DNA of 64,000 nt from Burkholderia ubonensis (GTDB lineage: Bacteria > Pseudomonadota > Gammaproteobacteria > Burkholderiales > Burkholderiaceae). Of this stretch, positions 9,468-18,338 are shown in pieces; position 1 is the first letter of the stretch; each line of letters opens with the position of its first letter. Both the position numbers and the translations under genes were made by a program. The stretch covers positions 124,001 to 188,000 of the forward strand of contig NZ_CADFEB010000007.1 of assembly GCF_902833085.1 (NCBI RefSeq). The letters run 5' to 3'. The notes under the pieces are model-generated. The model did not search any database. It was not told the origin of the DNA and worked only from the letters and a program-made list of their open reading frames with translations.

Positions 9468-9818
<351 letters not shown>

Positions 9819-9847
9819 CGCCGCCGGCGTCAATTGCCCGCGCCAAT

Positions 9848-9883
9848 AAAAAACGGTGCGATACCCTGTCGGGTACCGCACCG
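9848..9883 (-). terminator. Rho-independent terminator of the porin gene
   Basis: The stem CGGTGCG..TACCC/GGGTA..CGCACCG has a 4-base loop. Read on the minus strand it is followed by TTTTTT (9853 to 9848), so it terminates the leftward porin transcript. It also lies just after glnB, but has no T-run in that direction. Confidence 0.88.
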
Positions 9884-9946
9884 ATACGCGCCTCTCGCAG
9901 CAGCGTGGAAAACGTCGTCGAATCGATTCCTTGAGTCGTGCCCTGA

Positions 9947-11026
9947 TCAGAACAGGTGCTGGATGCCGGCGTAGAAGCCGGTCTGGCTGTGGCCGAGCTT
10001 CGGGTTGCCGGTCGAAACGTCGGTGCCTGCCGCATTCGCATTCAGGCCGAAGTTCGCCGTCTTGCTGTTGCGAGCCGTCGCGACCTGGAAGTCGAGCAGC
10101 GTGCGCTTCGACAGGTTGTACGTGCCGCCGAGCGTGTAGATGTTCGCGTTGCCGCCGCCGTGGTTCGCGTTCACGTGATACACGGCCGCGATCAGCGCGG
10201 CAGCCGGCGTGGCTTGCCACGTCACGCCGCCCCAGACCTGCTGGGTCGACGTAATGCCGTTGTTCTTCAAGTTGCCCGCATCCGAATCGGCGTGCGAGGT
10301 CTGGTAGGCCGCCTGCAGCTTGAACGGACCGAGGAACACGTTCGCGCCGACGAAGTATTCGCGCGAGTAGTTGAACACGTCGTCGAGCTGGCCGTTCGCC
10401 GGGTTGCGCGCTTCGTCGTAGATGCCGCGCAGCTGGAACAGCGACGTGGTGTAGGTCAACTGGCCGCCGACGCTGCGGCCCTGGCCGGTCGTGCCGTTGC
10501 CGTTCCAGTTCGTCGCGTTCGACAGCGCGTACTGGCCGTAGAAGTCGAAGCCGTAGAGCTTCGGCGACTGATACGAAATGTTGTTGCTGGTCTTGTTCCA
10601 GTTGCGGCCGCGCACCAGCGACGCCGTCGACCAGGCCGACTGCCCGAACGGGTCGAAGTCCCACACGCCGTTCGCGATCGCGAGTTCGCGGCCGAGCAGC
10701 AGCGTACCGTACGCATCGTTCGCGATACCGACGGTCGCCCAGCGATTCCACAGGCCGCCGTTGCCCGGGCCGTTGCCGTTCATCGTGTCGAAGCTGCCTT
10801 CCAGCTGGAAGACCACCTTGTTGCCGCCGCCGATGTCCTCGGCGCCCTTGAGGCCCCACAGGCTCGTGCCCCAGTCGCCGCTTTCCGCGCGCCAGCGGGA
10901 GCCGTTCTGCATCCCGTTCAAGTACTCGATGCCGGCATCCAGACGGCCGTACAGCGTGACGCTGCTTTGTGCGTGAGCTGCGACTCCAGCAGCCATCAGC
11001 GCTGCGGCGACCAAAGCTTTCTTCAT
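9947..11026 (-). CDS. Outer-membrane porin, Gram-negative (Burkholderia) type
   Basis: The 359-residue porin has a Sec signal peptide MKKALVAAALMAAGVAAHA, then QSSVTLYGRLDAGIEY, the usual mature start of neisserial/Burkholderia trimeric porins (Porin_4). Alternating beta-strand sequence continues to the C-terminal QTGFYAGIQHLF, whose final aromatic Phe is the outer-membrane assembly signal. The start at 11026 was chosen because GGAGGAG ends three bases upstream; the in-frame ATG at 11038 would place the ribosome-binding site inside the gene. A long leader of AT-rich sequence lies upstream. Such porins let small hydrophilic solutes through. Confidence 0.95.
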   Translation of the reverse strand: MKKALVAAALMAAGVAAHAQSSVTLYGRLDAGIEYLNGMQNGSRWRAESGDWGTSLWGLKGAEDIGGGNKVVFQLEGSFDTMNGNGPGNGGLWNRWATVGIANDAYGTLLLGRELAIANGVWDFDPFGQSAWSTASLVRGRNWNKTSNNISYQSPKLYGFDFYGQYALSNATNWNGNGTTGQGRSVGGQLTYTTSLFQLRGIYDEARNPANGQLDDVFNYSREYFVGANVFLGPFKLQAAYQTSHADSDAGNLKNNGITSTQQVWGGVTWQATPAAALIAAVYHVNANHGGGNANIYTLGGTYNLSKRTLLDFQVATARNSKTANFGLNANAAGTDVSTGNPKLGHSQTGFYAGIQHLF

Positions 11027-11520
11027 CATCTCCTCCATACCCTGTCAAAAAGTCAACCCAGAACTGCACGAGATGCACGACGCCGCGAGCGCCGGGCAAA
11101 AGCGGGTAACTACGGAGACCTCGTGCGAAGCCGGTCGGGCGCAGCACGCGGGCGAACAGACGGGTGGCCGTTGAGCGGGCCCGCGTGGCCGGGTCGGCCT
11201 GGCGGGGTCTCCTTGTCGTCATGAAACTAAACTACATTTCATGAACTTCGTTTTGCTACTTTGGTTACTAATTTAGCAAAAATACACTTTTGTGGCGACG
11301 GAAATCGTTGTTTGACTAACACGTGTGTCGAAATTGCCATGCAACACGGCGCGCGGCACCGTGGCACGCACCGGCGAATCGCCGGCAACGCCTTGTGCGG
11401 CAAGGGAGACACGGTTTTCGGGAAGTTGCGTCAAGGATTGCCACTATTGACGCAGGAGAAACGGAGACGTAAGCGCGCGATGCGCCGAATTGGTAAGTAT
11501 TTCGTAATGATCGGCGCGCA
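11027..11520. other. Intergenic region with AT-rich porin upstream sequence
   Basis: About 490 bp lie between the porin start and the end of the LysR gene. The part from 11220 to 11345 is markedly AT-rich against the surrounding sequence, and contains the short palindrome TTCATGAA (11238-11245). It probably holds the porin promoter and leader. No convincing gene or hairpin terminator was seen. Confidence 0.6.
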
Positions 11521-12462
11521 TTACCCAATGCCTGCGATGCCTGCGCTGTCCGGCCGCGCCTCGAGCAGCCGGGCGCGAATCCAGCGGTGCGCGTCGGTGC
11601 GCGCATGCTTCGCGTGCGAGTAGACCTTCAGCGTGTAGTGCGGGATCTCGAACGGCGCCGGAAAGATCCGGATCGGCGCCGCATGCCGCAGCGCCTGCGC
11701 GGCGCGGTTCGGCACGGTCATCAGGAGCCCTGATTCCGCGATGATGAACGGCGCGGCGAGCACGCTCGGCAACTGCACCGCGACCTGCCGCGCGAGGCCG
11801 AGCCGGTCGAGCACGTGGTCGACGACGCCGCGCGTCTCGTTCCACGGCGTGACGACGACGTGCCGCGCCGTGAGGTACTGCTCGAGCGTGAGGCGGCGCC
11901 GGACCTGCGGATGGCGCTCGCTCGCGATCACGACGTAGTCGTCGGAGAACCAGTCGAATTCCTCGATCCCCGGCGCGTCGACTGCCGCTTCCTCGTGATA
12001 GCCGAGCGCGAAGTCGATGCGGCCCGCCGCGAGCTCGTCGGTCGAGATCTTGCGGTCCGAGTGGACGACCCGGAAGCGCAGTTGCGGCGCGACGTGCTGG
12101 ATCCGCGCGATGAACGCGGGCAGCACGGCGAACGTCGTGTAGTCGGTTGCAGCGAATACGAAGGTGCGCTCGCTCTGCGCCGGGTCGAAGCGGCGGGCGC
12201 GTGCGAGCCCCTTCGACATCGCGTCGAGCGCGTCGCCGGCCCAGGTCGCGATGTCGTCGGCGCGCACGGTCGGCTGCATCTCGTTGCCGAGCCGCACGAA
12301 CAGCGCGTCGCCGATCGCCGTGCGCAGCCGCGCGAGCGCGTGGCTCAGCGCGGACGGGCTCATCGCCAGCTCGTTCGCCGCCGCGGCGACCGACCGGTGG
12401 CGGTACAACGCGTCGAACACGAGCAGCAGGTTCAGGTCGAGGCGGCGCAGATCAGGATGCAT
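11521..12462 (-). CDS. LysR-family transcriptional regulator
   Basis: The 313-residue protein has an N-terminal winged helix-turn-helix (LDLNLLLVFDALYRHRSVAAAANELAMSPSALSHALARLR, residues about 5-42) and a periplasmic-binding-like effector domain after residue 90. The HTH resembles the NodD/NahR-like subgroup. The ATG at 12462 was preferred over a GTG at 12492 because it gives the usual MHPDLRRLDLNLL start, but neither has a strong ribosome-binding site. Its neighbours are a porin gene in the same direction 495 bp downstream and a divergent acetyltransferase; the target is not evident. Confidence 0.9.
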   Translation of the reverse strand: MHPDLRRLDLNLLLVFDALYRHRSVAAAANELAMSPSALSHALARLRTAIGDALFVRLGNEMQPTVRADDIATWAGDALDAMSKGLARARRFDPAQSERTFVFAATDYTTFAVLPAFIARIQHVAPQLRFRVVHSDRKISTDELAAGRIDFALGYHEEAAVDAPGIEEFDWFSDDYVVIASERHPQVRRRLTLEQYLTARHVVVTPWNETRGVVDHVLDRLGLARQVAVQLPSVLAAPFIIAESGLLMTVPNRAAQALRHAAPIRIFPAPFEIPHYTLKVYSHAKHARTDAHRWIRARLLEARPDSAGIAGIG

Positions 12463-12595
12463 AGTGTTCAGGTGTGGATGAATAAACTGCACTTCCTGCA
12501 GTAGCTCGACGAACGTAGCATGACGTCTTCATCGGCGCCAGCGCGCGTGCGCGGCGCCGCCGTTTGCTGCATGCCGGCCGGGGAGGGCCTTTACC

Positions 12596-13108
12596 GTGCA
12601 TATCGACATCCGTTCCGCCACCGTTGCCGACGCGTCGCTGATCCTGCGCTTCATCACCGAGCTGGCGATCTACGAGAAAGCCGAGGACCAGGTGGTCGCG
12701 ACCGTCGCGTCGCTCGAGCGCAGCCTGTTCGGCGACGCGTCGCCGGCGCGCGCGCTGATCTGCGAGGTCGACGGCGAGCCGGCGGGCTTCGCCGTGTACT
12801 TCCTTTCGTATTCGACGTGGCTCGGCCGGCAGGGGCTGTATCTCGAGGACCTGTACGTGTCGCCGCGCTTTCGCGGCGCGGGGGCCGGCCTGCGCTTGCT
12901 GAAGGCGCTCGCGCGGATCGCGGTCGATGCCGGCTGCGGGCGCTTCGAGTGGAGCGTGCTCGACTGGAACGAACCGGCGATCCGCTTCTACGAGAGCGTC
13001 GGCGCCGAGCCGCAGAGCGAATGGGTGCGCTACCGGCTCGCGGGCGATGCGCTGCGCGCATTCGCCGATGCGGCACCCGTGGACGCCGCGCCGTCCGGCC
13101 GCGCGTAA
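12596..13108 (+). CDS. SSAT-like GNAT N-acetyltransferase
   Basis: The protein has 170 residues. The acetyl-CoA-binding segment LYLEDLYVSPRFRGAGAGLRLLKAL (near residues 80-105) contains the R-x-x-G-x-G-type loop, and the stretch GFAVYFLSYSTWLGRQGLYLEDLYV closely resembles spermidine/spermine and thialysine N-acetyltransferases. WNEPAIRFYESVGA is the usual C-terminal GNAT motif. A diamine, polyamine or thialysine substrate is therefore likely but not proven. The GTG start is supported by GGGAGGG nine bases upstream. The stop codon opens a run of degenerate 10-bp repeats. Confidence 0.9.
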   Translation: MHIDIRSATVADASLILRFITELAIYEKAEDQVVATVASLERSLFGDASPARALICEVDGEPAGFAVYFLSYSTWLGRQGLYLEDLYVSPRFRGAGAGLRLLKALARIAVDAGCGRFEWSVLDWNEPAIRFYESVGAEPQSEWVRYRLAGDALRAFADAAPVDAAPSGRA

Positions 13109-13144
13109 ACGGAAGTAAGCGCAAGTATGCGCAAGTAAACGCAA
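13105..13144. repeat. Four degenerate tandem 10-bp repeats at a stop codon
   Basis: The units GTAAACGGAA, GTAAGCGCAA, GTATGCGCAA and GTAAACGCAA follow one another. The first unit contains the TAA stop of the acetyltransferase. Copies two and four repeat TAA in other frames. A GGGCGCC/GGCGCCC-type hairpin without a T-run follows at about 13148-13178. Confidence 0.85.
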
Positions 13145-13205
13145 CCGGGCGCCGCGCGGCGAACCGCGGGGCGCCCGGCGTCGGCGCATCGAAGCGGATT
13201 CGGGC

Positions 13206-13985
13206 TTACTTGAGGCTGCCCGACAGGAACCCGCGCAGGCGCTCGCTCTTCGGGTTCGCGAAGACCTCGGCGGGCACGCCTTCTTCCTCGACGCGCCCCT
13301 GGTGCAGGAACATCACGTGGTTCGACACGTTGCGCGCGAAGCCCATCTCGTGCGTGACGACGACCATCGTCCGGCCTTCCTCGGCCAGCTTCTGCATCAC
13401 CTTCAGCACTTCGCCGACGAGTTCGGGATCGAGCGCGGAGGTCGGCTCGTCGAACAGCATCACGTCCGGATGCATCGCCAGCGCCCGCGCGATCGCGACG
13501 CGCTGCTGCTGGCCGCCCGACAGGTGCGACGGATACTGCTTCTCGACCCGCGGCGCCAGCCCGACCTTCTCCAGGTACTCGCGCGCGCGCTCCTCGGCTT
13601 CGCGCTTGCCGAGCTTCAGCACGTTGACCGGCGCTTCGATCACGTTCTCGAGCACGTTCATGTGCGACCACAGGTTGAAGTGCTGGAACACCATCGCGAG
13701 CTTGGTGCGCACGCGCTGCAGCTGCTTCGGCTCGGCGGCGCGCAGCGCGCCCGTCTTGTCGAGCGCGGTGCGCACTTCCTCGCCGTCGACGAAGATGCGG
13801 CCCGCATTCGGCTGCTCGAGGAAGTTGATGCAGCGGAGCATCGTGCTCTTGCCGGAGCCGGACGAGCCGATCACGCTGATCACGTCGCCCGCGTTCGCCT
13901 TCAGCGACACGCCCTTGAGCACTTCGTTGCTGCCGTACCGCTTGTGGAGGTCGTCGACGAAAAGCTTTTGAGTCTGGGAGTTCAT
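13206..13985 (-). CDS. hisP: HisP-like amino-acid ABC transporter ATPase
   Basis: The 259-residue ATPase energises import of a basic or polar amino acid across the inner membrane. It has Walker [10 protein letters not shown] (near residues 38-46), Q-loop in MVFQHFNLW, signature LSGGQQQR, Walker [13 protein letters not shown] and the switch histidine in VVTHEMGFA. The sequence closely follows the HisP/OccP group. The ATG at 13985 was chosen over the TTG at 13988 because AGGA lies at the right distance. It ends the leftward operon J-Q-M-P and starts 18 bp after hisM. Confidence 0.95.
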   Translation of the reverse strand: MNSQTQKLFVDDLHKRYGSNEVLKGVSLKANAGDVISVIGSSGSGKSTMLRCINFLEQPNAGRIFVDGEEVRTALDKTGALRAAEPKQLQRVRTKLAMVFQHFNLWSHMNVLENVIEAPVNVLKLGKREAEERAREYLEKVGLAPRVEKQYPSHLSGGQQQRVAIARALAMHPDVMLFDEPTSALDPELVGEVLKVMQKLAEEGRTMVVVTHEMGFARNVSNHVMFLHQGRVEEEGVPAEVFANPKSERLRGFLSGSLK

Positions 13986-14003
13986 CAATAGTCCTGCGGA
14001 AAC

Positions 14004-14717
14004 TTACTTGCCCTGCGGGCGCAGATACGCGAGCCAGCGGCGCTCGGCCTGGCGGAACAGCCAGACGAGCGTGAACGAGATCACGAGATAGAGCAGCGCG
14101 GCGATGCCGAACGCGTGGAACGACATGTAGGTCGCCGAGTTGACGTCGCGGGCGATCTTCAGGATGTCCGGCACCGTCGCCGTGAACGCGACCGTCGTCG
14201 CGTGCAGCATCAGGATCACCTCGTTGCTGTACAGCGGCAGCGCGCGGCGCAGCGCCGACGGCAGGATCACGCGGCGGTACATCGTGAAGGTCGACATCCC
14301 GTACGCGCGCGCGGCCTCGATCTCGCCGTAGGAGGTCGCCTTGATCGCGCCCGCGAAGATCTCGGTCGTGTACGCGCAGGTGTTCAGCGTGAACGCGAGC
14401 AGCGTGCAGTTCATCCCTTCGCGGAAGAACGCGTCGAGCATCGGCGTGCCGCGCACGGCCTGCAGGCTGTAGAGGCCCGTGTAGCAGAGCAGCAGCTGCA
14501 CGTAGAGCGGCGTGCCGCGGAACACGTACGTATAGAGCCACACCGCGCCCGACAGCCACTTCTTCTTCGACACGCGCGCGACCGCGAGCGGCACCGACAG
14601 GCAGAAGCCGAGCCCGATCGACACGACGAGCAGCCACAGCGTGATCGCGACGCCGGTGAGGCGGTAGCCGTCGGTGTAGAGATAGTTGCGCCAGTATTCT
14701 TGGATGAGATCGATCAT
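14004..14717 (-). CDS. hisM: HisM-like amino-acid ABC transporter permease
   Basis: The 237-residue inner-membrane permease has about five membrane segments and the permease EAA loop (GEIEAARAYGMSTFTMYRRVILP near residue 131) that docks on the ATPase. It pairs with the HisQ-like permease as the heterodimeric channel. Its ATG overlaps the stop of hisQ by the four bases ATGA (14714-14717), so translation is coupled. Confidence 0.94.
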   Translation of the reverse strand: MIDLIQEYWRNYLYTDGYRLTGVAITLWLLVVSIGLGFCLSVPLAVARVSKKKWLSGAVWLYTYVFRGTPLYVQLLLCYTGLYSLQAVRGTPMLDAFFREGMNCTLLAFTLNTCAYTTEIFAGAIKATSYGEIEAARAYGMSTFTMYRRVILPSALRRALPLYSNEVILMLHATTVAFTATVPDILKIARDVNSATYMSFHAFGIAALLYLVISFTLVWLFRQAERRWLAYLRPQGK

Positions 14718-15403
14718 AGGTCTGCCTTGCGGACGCCGGTCGAATAGCGCTTTTCAAGCCACATCAGCACGAAGTTCGAAATCGTCGTGATGGCCAGGTA
14801 GATCGCTCCCGCGATCAGCGTGAAGAAGAAGAACCGCAGCGTGCCCTTGCCGGCGTCCTGCGACGCCTTCACGACGTCGGCGAGGCCGATGATCGACACG
14901 AGCGCGGTCGATTTCACGAGCACCTGCCAGTTGTTGCCGATACCCGGCAGCGCGAAGCGCATCATCTGCGGGAACATGATGCGCGAGAACACCTGCCAGC
15001 TCGTCATCCCGTACGCGCTGCCGGCCTCGAGCTGGCCGCGCGGCACCGACAGGAACGCGCCGCGGAACGTCTCGGTGAAGTACGCGCCGTAGATGAAGCC
15101 GAGCACGAGCACGCCGGCGAGGAACGGATCGATGTCGATCTGGTCCCAGCCCGCGAGGTCGGTCAGCTGATTCAGCCAGATCTGGATGCTGTAGAACAGC
15201 AGCAGCATCAGCACGAGGTCGGGCACGCCGCGGATCAGCGTCGTGTAGACGGTGCCGACGCCGTTCGTGACGCGGTTGCGGGACAGCTTCGCGGCCGCGC
15301 CGAGGAGCCCCAGCAGGAACGACAGCGCGAGCGAGAGCACCGCCAGTTTGACGGTTTGCCAGGTGCCTGCGAAGATCAGCGGGCCGTAACCTTGAAGAAA
15401 CAT
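14714..15403 (-). CDS. hisQ: HisQ-like amino-acid ABC transporter permease
   Basis: The 229-residue permease has five predicted membrane segments and an EAA loop (RGQLEAGSAYGMTSWQVF). The start at 15403 was chosen because AAGGA stands seven bases upstream and MFLQGYGPLIFAGTWQTVKLAV is the family-like N terminus; the frame opens earlier at 15454 without support. It overlaps hisM by four bases. It lies about 208 bp downstream of the binding-protein gene with a hairpin between them. Confidence 0.94.
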   Translation of the reverse strand: MFLQGYGPLIFAGTWQTVKLAVLSLALSFLLGLLGAAAKLSRNRVTNGVGTVYTTLIRGVPDLVLMLLLFYSIQIWLNQLTDLAGWDQIDIDPFLAGVLVLGFIYGAYFTETFRGAFLSVPRGQLEAGSAYGMTSWQVFSRIMFPQMMRFALPGIGNNWQVLVKSTALVSIIGLADVVKASQDAGKGTLRFFFFTLIAGAIYLAITTISNFVLMWLEKRYSTGVRKADL

Positions 15404-15580
15404 ATGTGGTCCTTGACGGCGCACCGGGTGCGCCGCGAAAGACGCGCTCCGCATGTTGCGCGGAACGCCCCGTGCGTATCATGACCGTCCGCCCGGCGAG
15501 GGCGCCGGACCTGCCTGCCGCGGTGGGCGGCGGGCGAGGGGGCGGGCGGCGCGTGGTTTGACTGCCTGTACTGCGCGAAC

Positions 15581-15596
15581 GCGGGGCGTGCCCCGC
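15581..15596. other. Hairpin in the gap between the binding-protein gene and hisQ
   Basis: A perfect GCGGGG/CCCCGC stem with loop CGTG lies 16 bp past the stop of the binding-protein gene and lacks a T-run. By analogy with the REP hairpin between hisJ and hisQ in enteric bacteria, it may protect the upstream mRNA and help make more binding protein than permease. That role is inferred. Confidence 0.6.
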
Positions 15597-15611
15597 ATTC
15601 TTACCCGGCGT

Positions 15612-16388
15612 TCAGCGGGCCGAGTAGACGCTGAACGCGAAATACTTGTGCGACAGGCGGTCGTACGTGCCGTCCTTGTGCATGTCGGCCAGCGCCTGGT
15701 TGATCTTCAGCTTCAGGTCGGTGTCCTCCTTGCGCAGGCCGATCGCCGTGCCGTCGCCGATCGTCTTCGGATCCTTCACTTCCGGCCCCGCGAACGCGAA
15801 GCCCTTGCCGCGCGGCGTGCGCAGGAAGCCGTAGTCGGCCTGCAGCTCGTCCTGCAGCGTCGCATCGAGGCGGCCCGAGCCGAGGTCGGCGTAGACCTGG
15901 TCCTGATTCTGGTACGGAATGACGGTCACGCCCTGCGGCTCCCAGTACGCCTTCGCATAGGTTTCCTGGGTCGAACCCTGCTCGACGCCGACGCGCTTGC
16001 CCTTCAGCGACGCGACCGTCGGCAAGAGCGGCGAGCCGGTCTTCGCGATCATCCGCGCCGGCGCGTCGTACACCTTGTCGGAGAAGTCGATCTGTTCGCG
16101 GCGCTTGTCCGTCACGGTCAGCGACGACACGATCACGTCGTATTTCTTCGCCTTCAGCGCCGGGATGATCCCGTCGAGATCCTGCGCCACCCACACGCAT
16201 TTGACGTTGATCCGCTTGCAGATTTCCTTGGTGAGATCGACGTCGAAACCGACGATCTCGCCGCTCGGCGCGGTCGACTCGAACGGCGGGTAGCTGGCGT
16301 CGACGCCGATCCGCACGGTCTTCCACTCCTTCGCGAAGGCGCTGCCCGCCACGAGGGCGAGGGCGGCGCACAGGGCGGCCTTCTTCAT
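15612..16388 (-). CDS. HisJ/ArgT-like periplasmic amino-acid binding protein
   Basis: The 258-residue substrate-binding protein has a signal peptide MKKAALCAALALVAGSAFA, then KEWKTVRIGVDASYPPFES, the classical start of family 3 solute-binding proteins. The GFDVDLTKEICKRI signature follows. The KCVWVAQDLDGIIPALKAKKYD segment is close to HisJ/ArgT/LAO proteins, so histidine, arginine, lysine or ornithine are the likely ligands. ATG 16388 was preferred to 16394 because AAAGGA is then correctly spaced. First gene of the importer operon. Confidence 0.93.
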   Translation of the reverse strand: MKKAALCAALALVAGSAFAKEWKTVRIGVDASYPPFESTAPSGEIVGFDVDLTKEICKRINVKCVWVAQDLDGIIPALKAKKYDVIVSSLTVTDKRREQIDFSDKVYDAPARMIAKTGSPLLPTVASLKGKRVGVEQGSTQETYAKAYWEPQGVTVIPYQNQDQVYADLGSGRLDATLQDELQADYGFLRTPRGKGFAFAGPEVKDPKTIGDGTAIGLRKEDTDLKLKINQALADMHKDGTYDRLSHKYFAFSVYSAR

Positions 16389-16770
16389 TTCCATCCTTTA
16401 ATACTGAGATTCCGTGGCGGCGCGCTGGGCCTGTCGGGCCATGCGCCGCGCCGTATTCTAGATAGCCAAAATTCGAGTTCGGCGGCCTGGCGGCGGCAAC
16501 CGCCGGACAGGCGGGCGCCAAAAGCGCGGTATTTTACCCGAACGCGCTACCCGGGCAGCGCACAAGCGCGCTTCCGGCCGGATCCGTTGGCGGCGAGCGA
16601 CGCCGGCGGCCCGGATCGGCGCCGCTGTTGCGGCATTCGATGCAGTCTCGACGAACATTGCGTGAATTGCGTTCGTGCATGCAACGATCCGGTGCGCGCG
16701 AATGGATTGTTGCGGGCTCGGCGAGCCCCTACATTGGCGGCATTTCGACCCACCGCCCCACGGACCGCCC
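16389..16770. other. Divergent promoter region, amino-acid importer / pirin
   Basis: About 380 bp separate two genes that point away from each other. It must carry both promoters. No gene, tRNA, terminator or clear operator could be recognised in it. Confidence 0.5.
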
Positions 16771-17469
16771 ATGTTCCAGATCCGCCGCGCCGCCGACCGT
16801 GGCCATGCCAACCACGGCTGGCTCGTATCCCGTCACAGCTTCCCGATCGACGGCGCCGGCGACGACGCACATCCGCCGTTCGGCGCGCTGTGCGTGCTGA
16901 ACGACGACCGGATCGCGCCGACGCGCGGCTTCGGCATGCATCCGCACCGCGACATGGAGATCGTCACCTACGTGCTGGAGGGCGCGCTCGCGCACCGCGA
17001 CAGCATGGGCAACGGGTCGATCATCCGGCCCGGGGACGTGCAGCGGATGAGCGCCGGCACGGGAATCGTGCACAGTGAGTACAACGCGTCGCGCGACCGG
17101 CCGCTGCATCTGCTGCAGATCTGGCTGCTGCCGACCGAGCGGGGCGGCCGGCCGGGCTACGAGGAGCGGCGCTTCGGCGAGGACGAGAAGCGCGGCCGGC
17201 TGCGGCTCATCGCGTCGCCTGACGGGCGCGACGGCTCGATGTCGATGCGCGCGGACGCGCGGATCCATGCGGGGCTGTTCGATGGCGGCGAAGCGGCGGT
17301 GTTCGACGTGCCGGCCGGGCGACGGGTGTACGTGCACGTCGCGCGCGGTGCGCTGGAGGTCAACGGCGAGCCGCTGGAGAGCGGCGACGGGGTGCGGATC
17401 GGCGGGGTAGCGTCGGTCATGCTGGCGAGCGGACGGGGCGCCGAGGTGCTGCTGTTCGATCTCGCCTGA
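16771..17469 (+). CDS. Pirin family protein (YhhW-like)
   Basis: The 232-residue bicupin carries the conserved metal-binding His pattern in its N-terminal cupin (GFGMHPHRDMEIVTYVLEG, then GNGSIIRPGDVQRMSAGTGIVHSEYN) and the PLHLLQIWLLP stretch. Bacterial relatives such as YhhW have quercetin 2,3-dioxygenase activity in vitro; the physiological role is unsettled. The gene is monocistronic, convergent with the Spy-like gene. Confidence 0.93.
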   Translation: MFQIRRAADRGHANHGWLVSRHSFPIDGAGDDAHPPFGALCVLNDDRIAPTRGFGMHPHRDMEIVTYVLEGALAHRDSMGNGSIIRPGDVQRMSAGTGIVHSEYNASRDRPLHLLQIWLLPTERGGRPGYEERRFGEDEKRGRLRLIASPDGRDGSMSMRADARIHAGLFDGGEAAVFDVPAGRRVYVHVARGALEVNGEPLESGDGVRIGGVASVMLASGRGAEVLLFDLA

Positions 17470-17491
17470 ACGGGCAGGACGAGGAGGAGGC

Positions 17492-17520
17492 GGGGACGCA
17501 GGCCGGGCGCCCGCGTCCCC
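17492..17520. terminator. Hairpin between convergent pirin and Spy-like genes
   Basis: GGGGACGC (17492-17499) pairs perfectly with GCGTCCCC (17513-17520). There is no T-run, so this may be a transcription block or 3'-end stabiliser rather than a classical terminator. Confidence 0.5.
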
Positions 17521-17563
17521 GTCTCCACCGCGCCGCCGCATCGGGGAGGGCGGCGCGGCCGGC

Positions 17564-18115
17564 TTACTGCGCCGGCGCCGATGCGGCCTTGCCCGCCTGG
17601 CGGTGCTGCTCCCAGCGCTCCTTCATCTTCTCGCGGCGCTGCTCCATCCGCGCGTACTGCTGCTTGATCGCCGTGCTGACCGTCGTCTTCTGCTGGTCGT
17701 TCAGCCCGTTGTAGAACGCGAGCCACGCGGCCGACGTCTGCTCGCGCAGCTGCGCGTTCTGCTGCTCGGCCTGCTGGCGCGCGGCATGCATCGCGTTCAG
17801 GTCGAGGATCGGCTGGTTCTGCTGCGCGTTGAACTGCTCGCGCATCTGCTCGTGGCTCTTGCGCATCGCGTCGCGGTTCTGCTTCATCGTATTGACCGCG
17901 GTCTGCCACTGCTGCTCCTGCGCGGCCGTGAGCTTGAGCTGGTCGTGCAGGCGCAGGATCGCGCCGAACGGGCCGCCCTCGTGGCCGTGCATCTGGTGCA
18001 TGCCCGGGCCGCCCGGCGGCGGCGCGTCGGCCGGGGGCGCGGCATGCGCGGCGCCGAAGGCGAGAGCGAGCATGGTGGCGGCCGCAATGGCCACCCGGGA
18101 CGTCTTCTTATACAT
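17564..18115 (-). CDS. Spy/CpxP-family periplasmic protein
   Basis: The protein has 183 residues. A signal peptide ending AFGAAHA is followed by a Pro/Gly/His-rich segment (GGPGMHQMHGHEGGPFG) that may bind metal, then a helical, Gln/Glu/Arg-rich body. The LTxxQ motif (LTAAQEQQW near residue 62) and a second LNDQQ block near 139 define the Spy/CpxP/ZraP group of periplasmic chaperones and envelope stress sensors. It is divergent from a response regulator/sensor pair with only 223 bp between, the usual placement of an LTxxQ protein controlled by, and possibly feeding back on, its two-component system. Confidence 0.88.
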   Translation of the reverse strand: MYKKTSRVAIAAATMLALAFGAAHAAPPADAPPPGGPGMHQMHGHEGGPFGAILRLHDQLKLTAAQEQQWQTAVNTMKQNRDAMRKSHEQMREQFNAQQNQPILDLNAMHAARQQAEQQNAQLREQTSAAWLAFYNGLNDQQKTTVSTAIKQQYARMEQRREKMKERWEQHRQAGKAASAPAQ

Positions 18116-18217
18116 TTCAGAAACTCCTGTTCGAAGGGTCCGGCGACGCGGCGGCGGGCGAAACCGCGGGGCCGCATCCGGTAAGACGCAGGTTAGCGGC
18201 GCGTGCGGCGGCCGGTG

Positions 18218-18280
18218 TTACGGCGTCCGGCGGCCGGGTTACCGCGCATTACAGTTCGCTTGCGCGGTAATCCGCAGTAA
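18218..18280. promoter_or_regulatory. Candidate response-regulator operator (paired TTAC/GTAA repeats)
   Basis: The gap between the Spy-like gene and the two-component operon contains TTAC at 18218, 18239 and 18249 and the reverse GTAA at 18267 and 18277. The pairs 18239/18249 and 18267/18277 are exactly 10 bp apart, as OmpR-family dimers require, and they face each other; TTACCGCGCA (18239-18248) is a perfect inverted repeat of TGCGCGGTAA (18261-18270). Confidence 0.65.
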
Positions 18281-18338
18281 CCCTTTCGTCCCTTTGTATC
18301 GTTCTTTGCGGCCGCCCTCGCGCGGTAAACTTCGAGCC

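Noticed and set aside
13148-13178. GC-rich hairpin after the acetyltransferase considered as a rho-independent terminator
   Set aside because: No T-run on either strand, so it is only mentioned with the repeat.
15404-15611. Searched for a small gene in the gap between the binding-protein gene and hisQ
   Set aside because: No frame with a ribosome-binding site; only the hairpin is notable.
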